Assembly (NCBI GenBank): GCA_013695565.1
Contig: JACDAG010000891.1
Location: 1 to 21,316, forward strand
Direction of reading: 5' to 3'
Origin: Bradyrhizobium sp.
GTDB taxonomy: Bacteria; Pseudomonadota; Alphaproteobacteria; Rhizobiales; Xanthobacteraceae
Length of the DNA stretch: 21,316 bases
Shown: positions 6,963 through 15,293 of the stretch, piece after piece
How positions within the stretch are numbered: position 1 is the first letter of the stretch
How the letters are laid out: every line of letters starts with the position of its first letter
The notes under the pieces: generated by a model
Told to the model about the DNA's origin: nothing
What the model saw: the letters and a program-made list of their open reading frames with translations, nothing else
Databases searched by the model: none
Program-made: the position numbers and the translations under genes

Positions 6963-7172
6963 ATGACCAGACTTCTTTTCGTTATTCCCTTGGTTCTGAT
7001 GGTGTCAGCCGCTTCGGCGCAGCAGGGCCAAGACGCCTGTGCCCGCGACGTCTCGCGGTTTTGCCGCGCCCAGATGAATGACGGCGACCAGATCGTACTG
7101 GCGTGCCTGCAGCAGAACCGCGCCCGCATCAGCAAGGCCTGTCAGCAAATGCTGGCCAGCCACGGCCGGTAA
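6963..7172 (+). CDS. Small secreted four-cysteine protein, paralogue of the gene at 6500
   Basis: 69 residues. A signal peptide (about 1-20, cleavage after ASA) is followed by a mature domain of fewer than 50 residues with cysteines spaced C-x7-C-x13-C-x11-C. Shared positions with the neighbour at 6500-6778 include the Asp four residues after the first Cys, an aromatic or aliphatic residue before the second, Asn four residues after the third, and Ser three before the last. An in-frame GTG at 6948 exists, but the ATG at 6963 begins the signal peptide and has AAGG about eight bases upstream. It has its own intergenic region after the terminator at 6812-6848, without a CRP-like site, so it is probably regulated separately. 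Function unknown. Confidence 0.75.
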   Translation: MTRLLFVIPLVLMVSAASAQQGQDACARDVSRFCRAQMNDGDQIVLACLQQNRARISKACQQMLASHGR

Positions 7173-7181
7173 TCATCCCTG

Positions 7182-7283
7182 GTCATTCCGGGGCGACACG
7201 AAGTGTCGAACCCGGAATCTCGAGATTCCCCGGTGCGCAATTGCGCACCTGCGGTCTGGTCCTTCGGACCATCCCGGAATGAC
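7182..7283. repeat. 102-bp palindromic intergenic repeat, copy 1
   Basis: Ends are an 11-bp perfect inverted repeat, GTCATTCCGGG and CCCGGAATGAC. Inside are, in order, a hairpin CGACAC-GAA-GTGTCG, the palindrome GAATCTCGAGATTC, the palindrome GGTGCGCAATTGCGCACC, and a hairpin TGGTCC-TTC-GGACCA. It fills the gap between two convergent genes, 9 bp after one stop and 2 bp from the other. A near-identical copy lies at 19034-19135. Confidence 0.93.
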
Positions 7284-7285
7284 GA

Positions 7286-8974
7286 CTACGTACTACTCCC
7301 CGCCGCGGTTGCGACCGGCAACATTTCGTTGGCAGCGCGATCGGGCGTATCTTCTTTCCACCGCACCGATCCGAATGGACGCTCCAGCATGCGGCGCACG
7401 CGGATCGGCTCGGGTCCGAGATGAAAGTCGATCGCGCGCTGGTGCAACGCGCGTTCGGATTGCGTCGCGCGGTTGCGCTGGCGCAGATAATCCATCCAGG
7501 TCGGACAGTGGTAGCGTTCGGTCCATAATTCGGGATCAGCGATGTCGCGCGCGATCGACCAGCCATAGGCGCCGTTGCGCTGGCGGCTGAGCTGCACTTC
7601 CTGCATCACATTGTGGAACAGCCGGGCGTTGTCCTGCGCCACCCGATATTCGATCTCGACCACCAGTGGCCCGCTGCGTCCCGTCAGCGACAGCCGCACT
7701 TCGGGATCGGCCAGCACTTCGCTGGCAGCTTCGTTGCGTGCGCCGACCGGCGGCATCCGCAGCCAGATGCCGAGGATCGGCGACAGCAGCATCAGCCCTG
7801 CGGAAACCAGCAAGGCAGTCTCGACCCCGGCGTAATCAGTGAGATGGCCCCAGCCCCAGCTTCCGACCGCAATGCCGCCGGCGATCGCGGCCTGGAATGC
7901 CGCCAGCGAGCGGCCCGCGACCCAGCGCGGCGCCGAGAGCTGCACGCCGATATTGAACAAGGCGACCGCCAGCATCCACACGCCGCCGGCAAGCACCAGG
8001 GCTATTGCGGTCAGCACCGCGCTCTTGCTGAACGCCACCGCGGCAATCGCACCCGCCATCGAGATGGCGCAGGCGCGCACCGCAGCCTCGCCGCTCAGGC
8101 GTTTGCGCACTTCGGTGATATTGAGTGCGCCGATCACGGCGCCCATGCCGAAGGCGCCCAGCATGATGCCGTAGGTTTGCGCGCCGCCATGCAAGAGGTC
8201 GCGTGCGACCAGCGGCATCAGCGCCGAGACCGAACCGCCGATCAGGCCGGTGACCAAAGTTCGTATCAGCACGATGCGGATCGACGGCGAATTGGCGATG
8301 TAGCGCGCACCGGAGACCATGGCTCGGTTGAGCCGCTCGCGCGGCAGGCGCGATGGTTCATGGGTCCGGTTCCACAGGAACAGCACGACCATCAGCGGCA
8401 GATAAAGCACCGCATTGACCGCGAACGCCGCGACCGCGCCGGCGGTTGCGACCACGATGCCGCCGACCGCCGGGCCAAAGCTTCGCGCGATGTTGTAGCT
8501 GATGCCGTTGAGCGCGACCGCCTGCGGCAGCGTTTCCGCCGGCACCTGCTCGCTGACCGAGGCCTGCCAGGCCGGTCCGAACAGCGCCATGCCGCTGCCG
8601 ACGATGAAGCACAGCGCCAGCAGCACGTTCGGGGTGACGAGGTTGAGCCACGCCAGCACCGTCAACGCGGTGGCGCCGACCAGTGCGATCGACAGCGAGA
8701 CCAGCGCCACGATGCGCCGGTCGTGCATGTCGGCGATGGCGCCGGCCGGCATCGAGATCAGCATGATCGGGAGCATCAGCGCGGTCTGCACCAATGCGAC
8801 CTTGTCGGCCGAGGACGTCATCTGCGTCATCGCCCAGGCCGCGCCGACGCCCTGAATCAAGATTCCGAGGTTGGAAACGAGGCTGGCGAGCCAGATCCGC
8901 CGGAACACCGCATGCCGCAGAGGCGCCGCGATGCTGTCGGTGGCAAAACGCGAGCGCTTCGGCTGGTCGGTCAT
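7286..8974 (-). CDS. MFS exporter of the MFS_3/EntS type with C-terminal soluble domain
   Basis: 562 residues. The first 406 form a 10-12 helix major facilitator transporter, with the loop-2/3 signature GAIADMHDRR (78-87) typical of proton-driven antiporters. The remaining part, about 436-535, is a soluble alpha/beta domain containing 'VEIEYRV' and a Trp/His-rich segment. MFS_3 proteins (PF05977, e.g. the enterobactin exporter EntS) share this transporter fold, and many rhizobial members carry this extra domain, which looks like an antibiotic-biosynthesis-monooxygenase ferredoxin-like fold. The substrate is unknown; small-molecule efflux across the inner membrane is the likely role. The ATG at 8974 is preferred to an in-frame GTG at 9001. 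It is divergent from the lipase-like gene at 9125 with a 150-bp shared upstream region. Confidence 0.88.
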   Translation of the reverse strand: MTDQPKRSRFATDSIAAPLRHAVFRRIWLASLVSNLGILIQGVGAAWAMTQMTSSADKVALVQTALMLPIMLISMPAGAIADMHDRRIVALVSLSIALVGATALTVLAWLNLVTPNVLLALCFIVGSGMALFGPAWQASVSEQVPAETLPQAVALNGISYNIARSFGPAVGGIVVATAGAVAAFAVNAVLYLPLMVVLFLWNRTHEPSRLPRERLNRAMVSGARYIANSPSIRIVLIRTLVTGLIGGSVSALMPLVARDLLHGGAQTYGIMLGAFGMGAVIGALNITEVRKRLSGEAAVRACAISMAGAIAAVAFSKSAVLTAIALVLAGGVWMLAVALFNIGVQLSAPRWVAGRSLAAFQAAIAGGIAVGSWGWGHLTDYAGVETALLVSAGLMLLSPILGIWLRMPPVGARNEAASEVLADPEVRLSLTGRSGPLVVEIEYRVAQDNARLFHNVMQEVQLSRQRNGAYGWSIARDIADPELWTERYHCPTWMDYLRQRNRATQSERALHQRAIDFHLGPEPIRVRRMLERPFGSVRWKEDTPDRAANEMLPVATAAGSST

Positions 8975-9124
8975 GGTCCGTTCCGCCTGTCCTTCTGTCA
9001 CCGGCTTGATTCCATTTGAATTTAAAGTGATGCCTGCGAAAACCCCGCCCTGTCCAGCCGTCAGGCCGCTATCGGGGGTGTCGGGGCACAGCTAAAGTAC
9101 TGAAAAGTAACGGGAGGCTAGAAA

Positions 9125-10498
9125 ATGAGGCTGTCGCGGCGATCGATCCTGAAAACTGCCGGTGCGCTACCCTTGCTGGCCGGCCCGTTCGGAATTGAGG
9201 CGCTGGCGCAGACCGCGCCTTCCGTGCCTGCCGCCGCGGAGATCCCGCCGGTTTTGTTCGTGCACGGCAATGGCGATCATGCCGCACTCTGGATCACCTC
9301 GCTGTGGCGGATGGAATCGAACGGCGTGCCGCGCGAGCGGATGTTCGCGATCAATTTCACCGATCCGTTGGCGCGCAGCGACGACAAGGTGGAGCAGGCC
9401 AACCGCTCGTCGACCGAGGACCAGCGCCGCGAGCTCACCGAGGCGATCAAGGAACTGAAGCGTCGGACCGGGGCGCCGCGGGTCGCACTGGTCGGCAATT
9501 CGCGCGGCGGCAATCCGATCCGCAACATCATCAAGAACGGCGGCGGTGGTGACGTCAGCCACGCGGTGCTGTGCGGTGTTCCCAACCACGGCGTCTATGA
9601 TTGGGACGACGGCCTCGGCGGCGAATTCAACGGCCGCGGCCCGTTCCTGCGCGGTTTGAACGAAGGCGAAAACGAAGTCACGGCGGGTACCGCATTCCTC
9701 ACGCTGCGCAGCGACGGCATCGATAAATTCGCGCAAGCCGATGGCCGCTTCGTCGGTAAACCGGGCACGCCAACCGGCGTGACGGCGGAAGGTCCGGCGC
9801 TGAAAGGCGCGACCAATCTCGTGCTTGGCGCGATCGATCACCGCGAGACCGCGTACCATCCGCGCGCGTTCCGCGAGATCTACAAATTCATCGCCGGCCG
9901 CGAACCGTCGCATCTCGATATCGTGCCGGAAGCGCAAGTCAAATTGAGCGGGCTGGTGACGGGCACGCCCGGCGGCGTTCAAACCAACCGCCCGGTGTCC
10001 GGTGCATCGGTCGACGTCTATCGCGTTTCCGCCGAGACCGGCGAACGCAGCGGCGGGCCGATTCATTCCTCCCAGACCGCCGCCGACGGCCGCTGGGGTC
10101 CGGCGCAGGTCGATCCCACCTGGTATCTTGAAATCGTGCTGACCGCCGCAGGCTCGACCACCACGCATTTCAACCGCTCGCCGTTCCCGCGCTCCTCCGA
10201 CATCGTGCATCTGCGCGCGGCGCGTCCGCTGGGGGCGGCCGATGCCGGCGCCGGTGCGGTGGTGCTGATGTCACGGCCGCGGGGCTATTTCGGCCTGCCG
10301 CGCGATGTGGTGCTGCTCGACGGCAAGGAGCCCAAGGACGTGAAGCCGGGGGTGCCGACCGATTCGGTGACCACCCTGCTGTTGCCGGCCGCGGAGGCCG
10401 GCCGCCCCGTGGTGGCGCTGTTCAACCAGGAGCGGATCGTGGCCCGGGCCTGGCCGGCGTCGGAAAACCGGATGGCGGTGGCCGAGCTGACTTATTAG
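9125..10498 (+). CDS. Tat-exported alpha/beta hydrolase (lipase/esterase-like)
   Basis: 457 residues. The N-terminus carries a twin-arginine signal (SRRSILK, residues 4-10, then a hydrophobic stretch to about 29), so it is exported folded. The hydrolase domain spans about 40-260: the oxyanion-region HGNG (47-50), the nucleophile elbow GNSRG with S126, a likely acid at D197 or D199, and a histidine at H239. The layout resembles class 2 bacterial lipases, although the substrate is not determined. From about 275 to the end is a beta-rich region; its first part ('SGLVTGTPGGVQTNRPVSGASVDVY' region) looks like a carboxypeptidase-regulatory-like fold and could bind surfaces or polymers. The start is well supported by GGGAGG at 9112-9117, seven bases before the ATG. 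Confidence 0.83.
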   Translation: MRLSRRSILKTAGALPLLAGPFGIEALAQTAPSVPAAAEIPPVLFVHGNGDHAALWITSLWRMESNGVPRERMFAINFTDPLARSDDKVEQANRSSTEDQRRELTEAIKELKRRTGAPRVALVGNSRGGNPIRNIIKNGGGGDVSHAVLCGVPNHGVYDWDDGLGGEFNGRGPFLRGLNEGENEVTAGTAFLTLRSDGIDKFAQADGRFVGKPGTPTGVTAEGPALKGATNLVLGAIDHRETAYHPRAFREIYKFIAGREPSHLDIVPEAQVKLSGLVTGTPGGVQTNRPVSGASVDVYRVSAETGERSGGPIHSSQTAADGRWGPAQVDPTWYLEIVLTAAGSTTTHFNRSPFPRSSDIVHLRAARPLGAADAGAGAVVLMSRPRGYFGLPRDVVLLDGKEPKDVKPGVPTDSVTTLLLPAAEAGRPVVALFNQERIVARAWPASENRMAVAELTY

Positions 10499-10511
10499 CT
10501 GTTTACCGATG

Positions 10512-10626
10512 CCCGGCCTTTGTGGTGCCGGGATTGGATGCATAGATGAGGTTGCAGCCCGCACGAGCGCAGCGATAGGCGGGCTTTGGCATTGTCCCGG
10601 ATATCGCTTCGCTCATCCGGGCTACG
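10512..10626. repeat. Intergenic hairpin repeats between hydrolase and P450
   Basis: Three hairpins follow one another: CCCGGC/GCCGGG (10512-10517, 10527-10532), GCCCGC/GCGGGC (10557-10562, 10579-10584) and CCCGGAT/ATCCGGG (10596-10602, 10615-10621). The last, with its CGCTTCGCTC loop and following GGGCTAC, is of a type I recognise as a common dispersed repeat in Bradyrhizobium-like genomes. It ends about 13 bp before the P450 ATG and leaves little room for a promoter. None has the U-tract expected of a terminator. Confidence 0.7.
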
Positions 10627-10638
10627 AAAGTGGCATTG

Positions 10639-12045
10639 ATGAGCATAGCCGAAGCCTACGACATGCCAGTCACGCGGGCGCCGCTGGTGCCGCCGAGTCC
10701 GCCGCGCGCGCCCGACGACATGACGGCGCTAGGGCGGATGAAGGCGATCCGCCAAAGCGTGATCGGGAGCTGGGGCCAGCGCGCTTACGAAGAGGATATC
10801 ATCTGCGGCCGATTCTTCGGCCGCAACAGCTTCATCCTCAACCAGCCGGATGCGATCCGCCATGTGCTGATCGACAATTACGAGAATTATACCCGCACGC
10901 CGGTCGGCTTCCGGGTGCTGCGACCGCTGGTCGGCGGTGGGTTGCTGACCGCCGAGGGGCGTGCATGGAAATACCAGCGCCGAACACTCGCGCCGGCGTT
11001 CTCACCGCGCGCGGTGTCGCCGCTGGTGCCGCACATGCTGGCGGCGACCGACGAGGCGATCGCCAAGCTCAGGGCTGCCAGCCATGCGCCGGTCGACCTG
11101 CGCGAGGCGATGCAGCGGATGACGCTCGAGATCGCCGGCCGCACCATGTTCTCGTTCGGGATGGATCGCCACGGTGCCGCCTTGCGTGATTTCGTGATGG
11201 AGTATGGCGGGAAGCTGGCGCGGCCGCATTTTCTCGACCTGCTGCTGCCGTTGAGCTGGCCGAGCCCGCAGGATTTCTCCCGCGCCCGCTTCCGCAAGCG
11301 CTGGACGGCTTTTGTCGGCATGCTGATGGCCGAGCGCCGCGCCGCGGGAAAGACCGACGGCGCCCCTCCGCGCGATCTGTTCGACCTGATGGGTGCGGCG
11401 CGTGATCCCGAGACCGGCGCGGCCTTCACCGACGCGCAACTCGGCGATGAAGTCGCGACCATGATTCTCGCCGGCCACGAGACCACCGCGACCGCGTTGT
11501 TCTGGGCGCTCTATCTGCTGGCGCTCGATCCGGCAACGCAGGAGGCGGTTGCGGCCGAGGTGCAGGGCGCGACCGTCAATGGCGCGCTCGCCACCGTAAA
11601 CGGGGCGGTCGATATCGAGCGGCTGAAGTTCACCCGCGCGGTGGTCGAGGAGACCATGCGACTCTATCCGCCGGCGTTCCTGATTGCGCGCGCCGCGTCC
11701 GGGCCGGACACGATCGCCGGCATGCCGGTGAAGAAACGGGACGTCGTGCTGATCGCGCCGTGGTTGCTGCACCGGCATGAAAAGCTCTGGCGCGACCCGA
11801 ACGCATTCATGCCCTCGCGCTTCATGACGGGCACGCCGCCCGATCGCTTCGCCTATCTGCCGTTCGGCGTCGGCCCCCGCGTCTGTATCGGGGCGCATTT
11901 CGCGCTGGTGGAGGCGGTGCTGGCGCTGGCCAAGTTGATCGGCGCGTTCCATGTCAGCATGGTCGACAAGGCGCCGGTGATGCCGGTCGGCGTGGTGACA
12001 ACGCAGCCCGATCGTTCGCCGATGTTTGCCATCGCGCCGCGGTGA
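10639..12045 (+). CDS. Cytochrome P450
   Basis: 468 residues, a full-length heme-thiolate monooxygenase. Seen in order: C-helix WKYQR (110-114), I-helix oxygen-binding AGHETT (278-283), K-helix ExxR (E338, R341), and the heme loop FGVGPRVCIG (409-418) with C416 as the iron ligand. It has no membrane anchor and needs separate redox partners, none of which is encoded nearby, so the substrate cannot be inferred. The frame opens with a GTG at 10630; the ATG at 10639 is chosen, but an ATG at 10663 is also possible because no strong ribosome binding site marks either. The nucleotide cyclase gene starts 43 bp after the stop, so the two may be cotranscribed. Confidence 0.93.
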   Translation: MSIAEAYDMPVTRAPLVPPSPPRAPDDMTALGRMKAIRQSVIGSWGQRAYEEDIICGRFFGRNSFILNQPDAIRHVLIDNYENYTRTPVGFRVLRPLVGGGLLTAEGRAWKYQRRTLAPAFSPRAVSPLVPHMLAATDEAIAKLRAASHAPVDLREAMQRMTLEIAGRTMFSFGMDRHGAALRDFVMEYGGKLARPHFLDLLLPLSWPSPQDFSRARFRKRWTAFVGMLMAERRAAGKTDGAPPRDLFDLMGAARDPETGAAFTDAQLGDEVATMILAGHETTATALFWALYLLALDPATQEAVAAEVQGATVNGALATVNGAVDIERLKFTRAVVEETMRLYPPAFLIARAASGPDTIAGMPVKKRDVVLIAPWLLHRHEKLWRDPNAFMPSRFMTGTPPDRFAYLPFGVGPRVCIGAHFALVEAVLALAKLIGAFHVSMVDKAPVMPVGVVTTQPDRSPMFAIAPR

Positions 12046-12088
12046 GGCATCGCTTGGAGGCGAGCCCGATCTGCACTAGGCTATGAAC

Positions 12089-13501
12089 ATGAGCGACGTC
12101 AAAGCGCAGTTTGCCATGCTCAATCAGACCGCCGATCCGGCGGTGGCGGATGCGATCCGGCTTGCGGTCGAGAACGGCCAGGATCATGAGCTCAACCGCA
12201 TCAACGCGCTGGATTTCGCCAAGCGGTGCGGGCTTGACGAAGAGCGGGTGATTTCGGGCTTTCTCCACGCCTCGCGGCTTGGCTTGTTCGATCTGACCTG
12301 GAACGTGTTGTGCCCCGGTTGCGGCGGCGTGCTCGGCGCCCACAGTACGTTGAAGTCGCTGAGCCCGGATGACTATCATTGTGGCTTGTGCGCCTGCGGT
12401 TATGAGGCCTCGGTGGACGAGCAGGTCGAGGTGGCCTTTACCGTGAGCCCACGGGTCAGGCGCATCGCCGCGCATGATCCGAATACGCTGCCGGTCTGGG
12501 AATACTACAAGCAGATATTCTGGAGTTCCGGCATCGATTTCGACGAGGCTGATGTCGCGACGCTGGCCGACGAGGTGACGCTGGATACAATCGAATTGCC
12601 GGCGGGTGAGAAGGCGGTGTTGTCGCTGGTGCTGCCGAAAGAATTCATCATCGTGTTCGAGCCGGTGACGCATTCGGCACAATTCATCGACGTTCAGGGC
12701 GAGCCGACCAAGGAACGTCAACAATTGTCGCTGGTGTATAGCAAGACCCCGACACCAACGGGTGGAACCAGGACCATGCGCCCGGGACCACTGCGATTGT
12801 CGCTCGATAATCAAGCCGACGTCCGGGCGTTGCCTTCGGTCTTTATCGCCGGCGACGTGATGCATCATCTGATCGGCAAGCGGAAGCCGTTCCTCACAGC
12901 CAAGCGCATGCTGTCGAACCAGACCTTCCGCGACGTGTTCAAGGCCGACAATCTCAGCGTCGATCAACGCCTCAAGATCACATCTTTGACCTTCCTGTTC
13001 ACCGACTTGAAGGGATCGACCGCGCTGTACGAGCGGGTCGGCGACCTCGCCGCGTTCGATCTGGTGCGCGCGCATTTCCACGCGCTGCTCGAAATCATCT
13101 CGTCGGAAAAGGGGGCCGTCGTCAAAACCATCGGCGATGCCGTGATGGCGACGTTCATCAAGCCTGAACATGCGATCGTTGCGGGCTTGCGCATGCGCTC
13201 CGCGATGGATGCACTCAACGTGGCGCGCGGCACCGAGGATCTGATCGTCAAGATCGGAATTCACGAAGGCCCGTGCCTCGCCGTCATGCTCAACGAGCGG
13301 CAGGATTATTTCGGCCAGACCGTCAACATCGCAGCAAGGGTGCAGAGCCTGTCGACCTCGCAGGAAATCCACATCACCGGTCCGGTGATCGATTCGCCCG
13401 GGGTTGCCGCCATTCTCGCGAGGGAGTCGATCAGGCCGATCCAGAAGGAGGCGGCGCTGCGCGGCATCGCCGACAAGATCGTGGTGTACGAAATACCGTA
13501 G
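12089..13501 (+). CDS. Class III adenylate/guanylate cyclase with N-terminal cysteine-motif domain
   Basis: 470 residues. The C-terminal part (about 300-470) is a class III cyclase catalytic domain. It has metal-binding Asp in FTDLKGST (D306) and in KTIGDAVM (D350), substrate-selecting K346 with D406, and transition-state residues N413 and R417 in VNIAARV. The Lys/Asp pair favours ATP, so cAMP is the likely product. The N-terminal ~290 residues match the layout of DUF5939-type cyclases. They include a CPGC motif (C75, C78) and a CGLCAC motif (C98, C101, C103) that could bind zinc. There is no membrane segment, so it is cytosolic. Two ATGs lie six bases apart; the second (12089) has AGG at a proper distance and is used. 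Confidence 0.88.
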   Translation: MSDVKAQFAMLNQTADPAVADAIRLAVENGQDHELNRINALDFAKRCGLDEERVISGFLHASRLGLFDLTWNVLCPGCGGVLGAHSTLKSLSPDDYHCGLCACGYEASVDEQVEVAFTVSPRVRRIAAHDPNTLPVWEYYKQIFWSSGIDFDEADVATLADEVTLDTIELPAGEKAVLSLVLPKEFIIVFEPVTHSAQFIDVQGEPTKERQQLSLVYSKTPTPTGGTRTMRPGPLRLSLDNQADVRALPSVFIAGDVMHHLIGKRKPFLTAKRMLSNQTFRDVFKADNLSVDQRLKITSLTFLFTDLKGSTALYERVGDLAAFDLVRAHFHALLEIISSEKGAVVKTIGDAVMATFIKPEHAIVAGLRMRSAMDALNVARGTEDLIVKIGIHEGPCLAVMLNERQDYFGQTVNIAARVQSLSTSQEIHITGPVIDSPGVAAILARESIRPIQKEAALRGIADKIVVYEIP

Positions 13502-13517
13502 TCAGAGCCGAGCCTCC

Positions 13518-13640
13518 GTCATTGCGAGGAGCGCAGCGACGAAGCAATCCATTCCTTTTCCTCCGCTTGGACCGCTATGGACTGCTTCGCGGAGCCTGTC
13601 ATCGGGCGCGCGTTCGCGCGACCCGGTGGCTCGCAATGAC
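13518..13640. repeat. Palindromic intergenic repeat, GTCATTGCGAG family
   Basis: Terminal inverted repeats GTCATTGCGAG and CTCGCAATGAC are perfect over 11 bp. Inside, GAAGCAATCCA pairs imperfectly with TGGACTGCTTC, and CGCGCG-TT-CGCGCG (13607-13620) forms a hairpin flanked by GGG and ACCC. It belongs to a different family from the GTCATTCCGGGG copies at 7182, 19034 and 20656. It occupies the first half of the 255-bp gap after the cyclase. Confidence 0.88.
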
Positions 13641-13756
13641 GCCGGACGGCCGGAGATTGCCTAAACGTAATGCTTCCGAGGCCAAGCCCGCGCATTGCGC
13701 AGCGTGATTTTCCACGCCATATAGCCGCTATCAACCTTCATTCGATAGAGATACTG

Positions 13757-14260
13757 ATGCTCGACGGACTTCGCCAATTCATTGCCGACATTGTCTCTCC
13801 CGATGCGGATCAGGACCGTGCGTTCGACGATACCGGATATCGCCTGGCGGCAACTGCGCTGCTGGTTCATGTCGTCTCGCTCGACGGCGAACCGACGGTA
13901 ATCGAGAAGCGCAAATTGCACAGCCTGATCGAAACCCGCTTTGGGCTCGATCCCGGCACCGCGGACCGCTTGATCCGTTCGGCGACACGAGTCGAAGGCG
14001 ACGCGGTCGACCTCTATCATTTCACCAGCGTCATCATGCGCAGCGTGAATGAGGAAGGCAGGCTTCGCATCGTCGAAATGATGTGGGAAATGGTCTATGC
14101 CGACGGCCAGGTGACCGAGTTCGAGGATAACGTGGTCTGGCGTGCGGCGGATCTCCTGGGCATTTCGTCACGCGACCGGATCGATCTCAAGCATCGTGTC
14201 GCGGAGCAGCAGGGCAAGCCGCTCGCGGGCGCGTCGAAGGCGGCCGATGCGACGATTTGA
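13757..14260 (+). CDS. TerB-family (tellurite resistance-like) protein
   Basis: 167 residues, all-helical, cytoplasmic. TerB proteins (PF05099) bind metal through acidic repeats. Here two matching acidic motifs are visible: 'SLDGEPTVIEK' (41-51), and 'YADGQVTEFED' (114-124) followed by an aromatic helix ending 'AADLLG'. A frame extends upstream to 13670, but the ATG at 13757 gives the usual family start (MLDGLRQFIAD) and the extension would run into repeat-flanking sequence. The ribosome binding site is weak. No other ter genes lie nearby, so tellurite resistance should not be assumed; single TerB-like proteins of this kind are widespread in rhizobia and mostly uncharacterised. Confidence 0.8.
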   Translation: MLDGLRQFIADIVSPDADQDRAFDDTGYRLAATALLVHVVSLDGEPTVIEKRKLHSLIETRFGLDPGTADRLIRSATRVEGDAVDLYHFTSVIMRSVNEEGRLRIVEMMWEMVYADGQVTEFEDNVVWRAADLLGISSRDRIDLKHRVAEQQGKPLAGASKAADATI

Positions 14261-14474
14261 GAGCGCGCCTCATCGCAGATGACGAAACTTTAATGTGGGT
14301 CGCGGCCCACAGTCTCGGCGCGCAATAAGCCCTGAAATTGTTGGATTTCAATTCGCTCCTCGCATGCGATTGCATGGCGACATGCTTTGCGGACGGCTTG
14401 CGCTCCACCACAGGCCTATGCTCTCGTCCTTCCGTTGGGCGGCATTTCCGTAATTCATTTAAGAGCATTCGATC

Positions 14475-15254
14475 GTGACTGAGCGTGTGGCGCTGATTAC
14501 CGGTGCATCTGCGGGCATAGGCACCGAGCTGGCGCGCGTTTTCGCTTCCAGGGGTCATCGTGTGGCGCTGGTGGCGCGGCGCGCCGATCGGTTGACGGCG
14601 CTGGCGGGTGAAATTGCGGCTGCCGGCGGTGCTGCACCGATCGTGATCGCCTGCGACCTCACCCAAATGGGTGCGGGCGACAAGATCGCCGAGGCGCTGA
14701 CGGCGGCCGGCGTCGAAGTCGAGTATGTCGTCAACAATGCCGGCTTCGGCGTGTTCGGCAAAGCGATCCAGCGTGATCGCGCCGATCAGCTCGACATGAT
14801 CACGGTCAACATCCGCGCGCTCACGGATCTGTCGCTGCGGTTTGCCGATCAGCTGATCCGCCATCGCGGCGGGCTGCTTAATCTGGGTTCGATCGCGGGT
14901 TTTATGCCCGGCCCGGGAATGGCGGTTTATTACGCATCCAAAGCCTATGTATTGTCGTTCACCGAAGCGATGCGGGCGGAACTGGCGCCGCATGGCGTGC
15001 GCGTGACCGTGGTATGTCCCGGTCCGGTGCCGTCGGAGTTTCAGGCGCGCGCCGGCTTTGCCCCCGGATTTGATTCGGTGATCCTCAACGTCTTGCCTGC
15101 CGATGTCGCGCGGCAGGCCTATGACGGGCTGATGGCCAACAAGCGCGCGGTGCTGCCCGGTCTCGGCATCAAGGTCGTGCCGTTCCTGCTCCGGTTTTTC
15201 CCTCGCTCGTTTGTGCTGGCGGCGGTCTGCCGTTTCCAGCTGCGGAAACGCTGA
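14475..15254 (+). CDS. Short-chain dehydrogenase/reductase
   Basis: 259 residues, classical SDR of the DltE-like group (COG0300), an NAD(P)-dependent oxidoreductase. Visible: the nucleotide-binding GASAGIG (10-16), acidic D61 in the ACDL segment, NNAG (87-90), and catalytic N112, S139, Y152 and K156. R36/R37 after strand 2 suggest NADP preference. The end is hydrophobic and basic ('VVPFLLRFFPRSFVLAAVCRFQLRKR' region), which may hold it at a membrane. The start is a GTG with AAGAG nine bases before it; this frame begins exactly at the expected first beta strand. The substrate is unknown. It sits alone, with a 214-bp gap upstream. Confidence 0.9.
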   Translation: MTERVALITGASAGIGTELARVFASRGHRVALVARRADRLTALAGEIAAAGGAAPIVIACDLTQMGAGDKIAEALTAAGVEVEYVVNNAGFGVFGKAIQRDRADQLDMITVNIRALTDLSLRFADQLIRHRGGLLNLGSIAGFMPGPGMAVYYASKAYVLSFTEAMRAELAPHGVRVTVVCPGPVPSEFQARAGFAPGFDSVILNVLPADVARQAYDGLMANKRAVLPGLGIKVVPFLLRFFPRSFVLAAVCRFQLRKR

Positions 15255-15293
15255 ATTACGGTGCGACACGTCTCACAGACGTGCTGGCCCGCG

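Noticed and set aside
7182..7283. Insertion sequence or miniature transposon
   Set aside because: The element has inverted ends, but I see no flanking target duplication and no transposase. It fits a dispersed palindromic repeat better.
7613..9019. 468-residue open frame on the plus strand opposite the MFS gene
   Set aside because: It is rich in Arg, Gln, His and Asp with no domain pattern, which is typical of the antisense of GC-rich coding DNA. The minus strand encodes a clear transporter.
11954..13372. 472-residue minus-strand frame opposite the cyclase
   Set aside because: The plus strand has intact cyclase motifs; the opposite frame is His/Arg/Gln-rich shadow sequence.
13757..14260. 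Tellurite resistance operon
   Set aside because: Only one TerB-like gene is present; no terA, terC, terD, terE or terZ is nearby, so the operon label is not supported.
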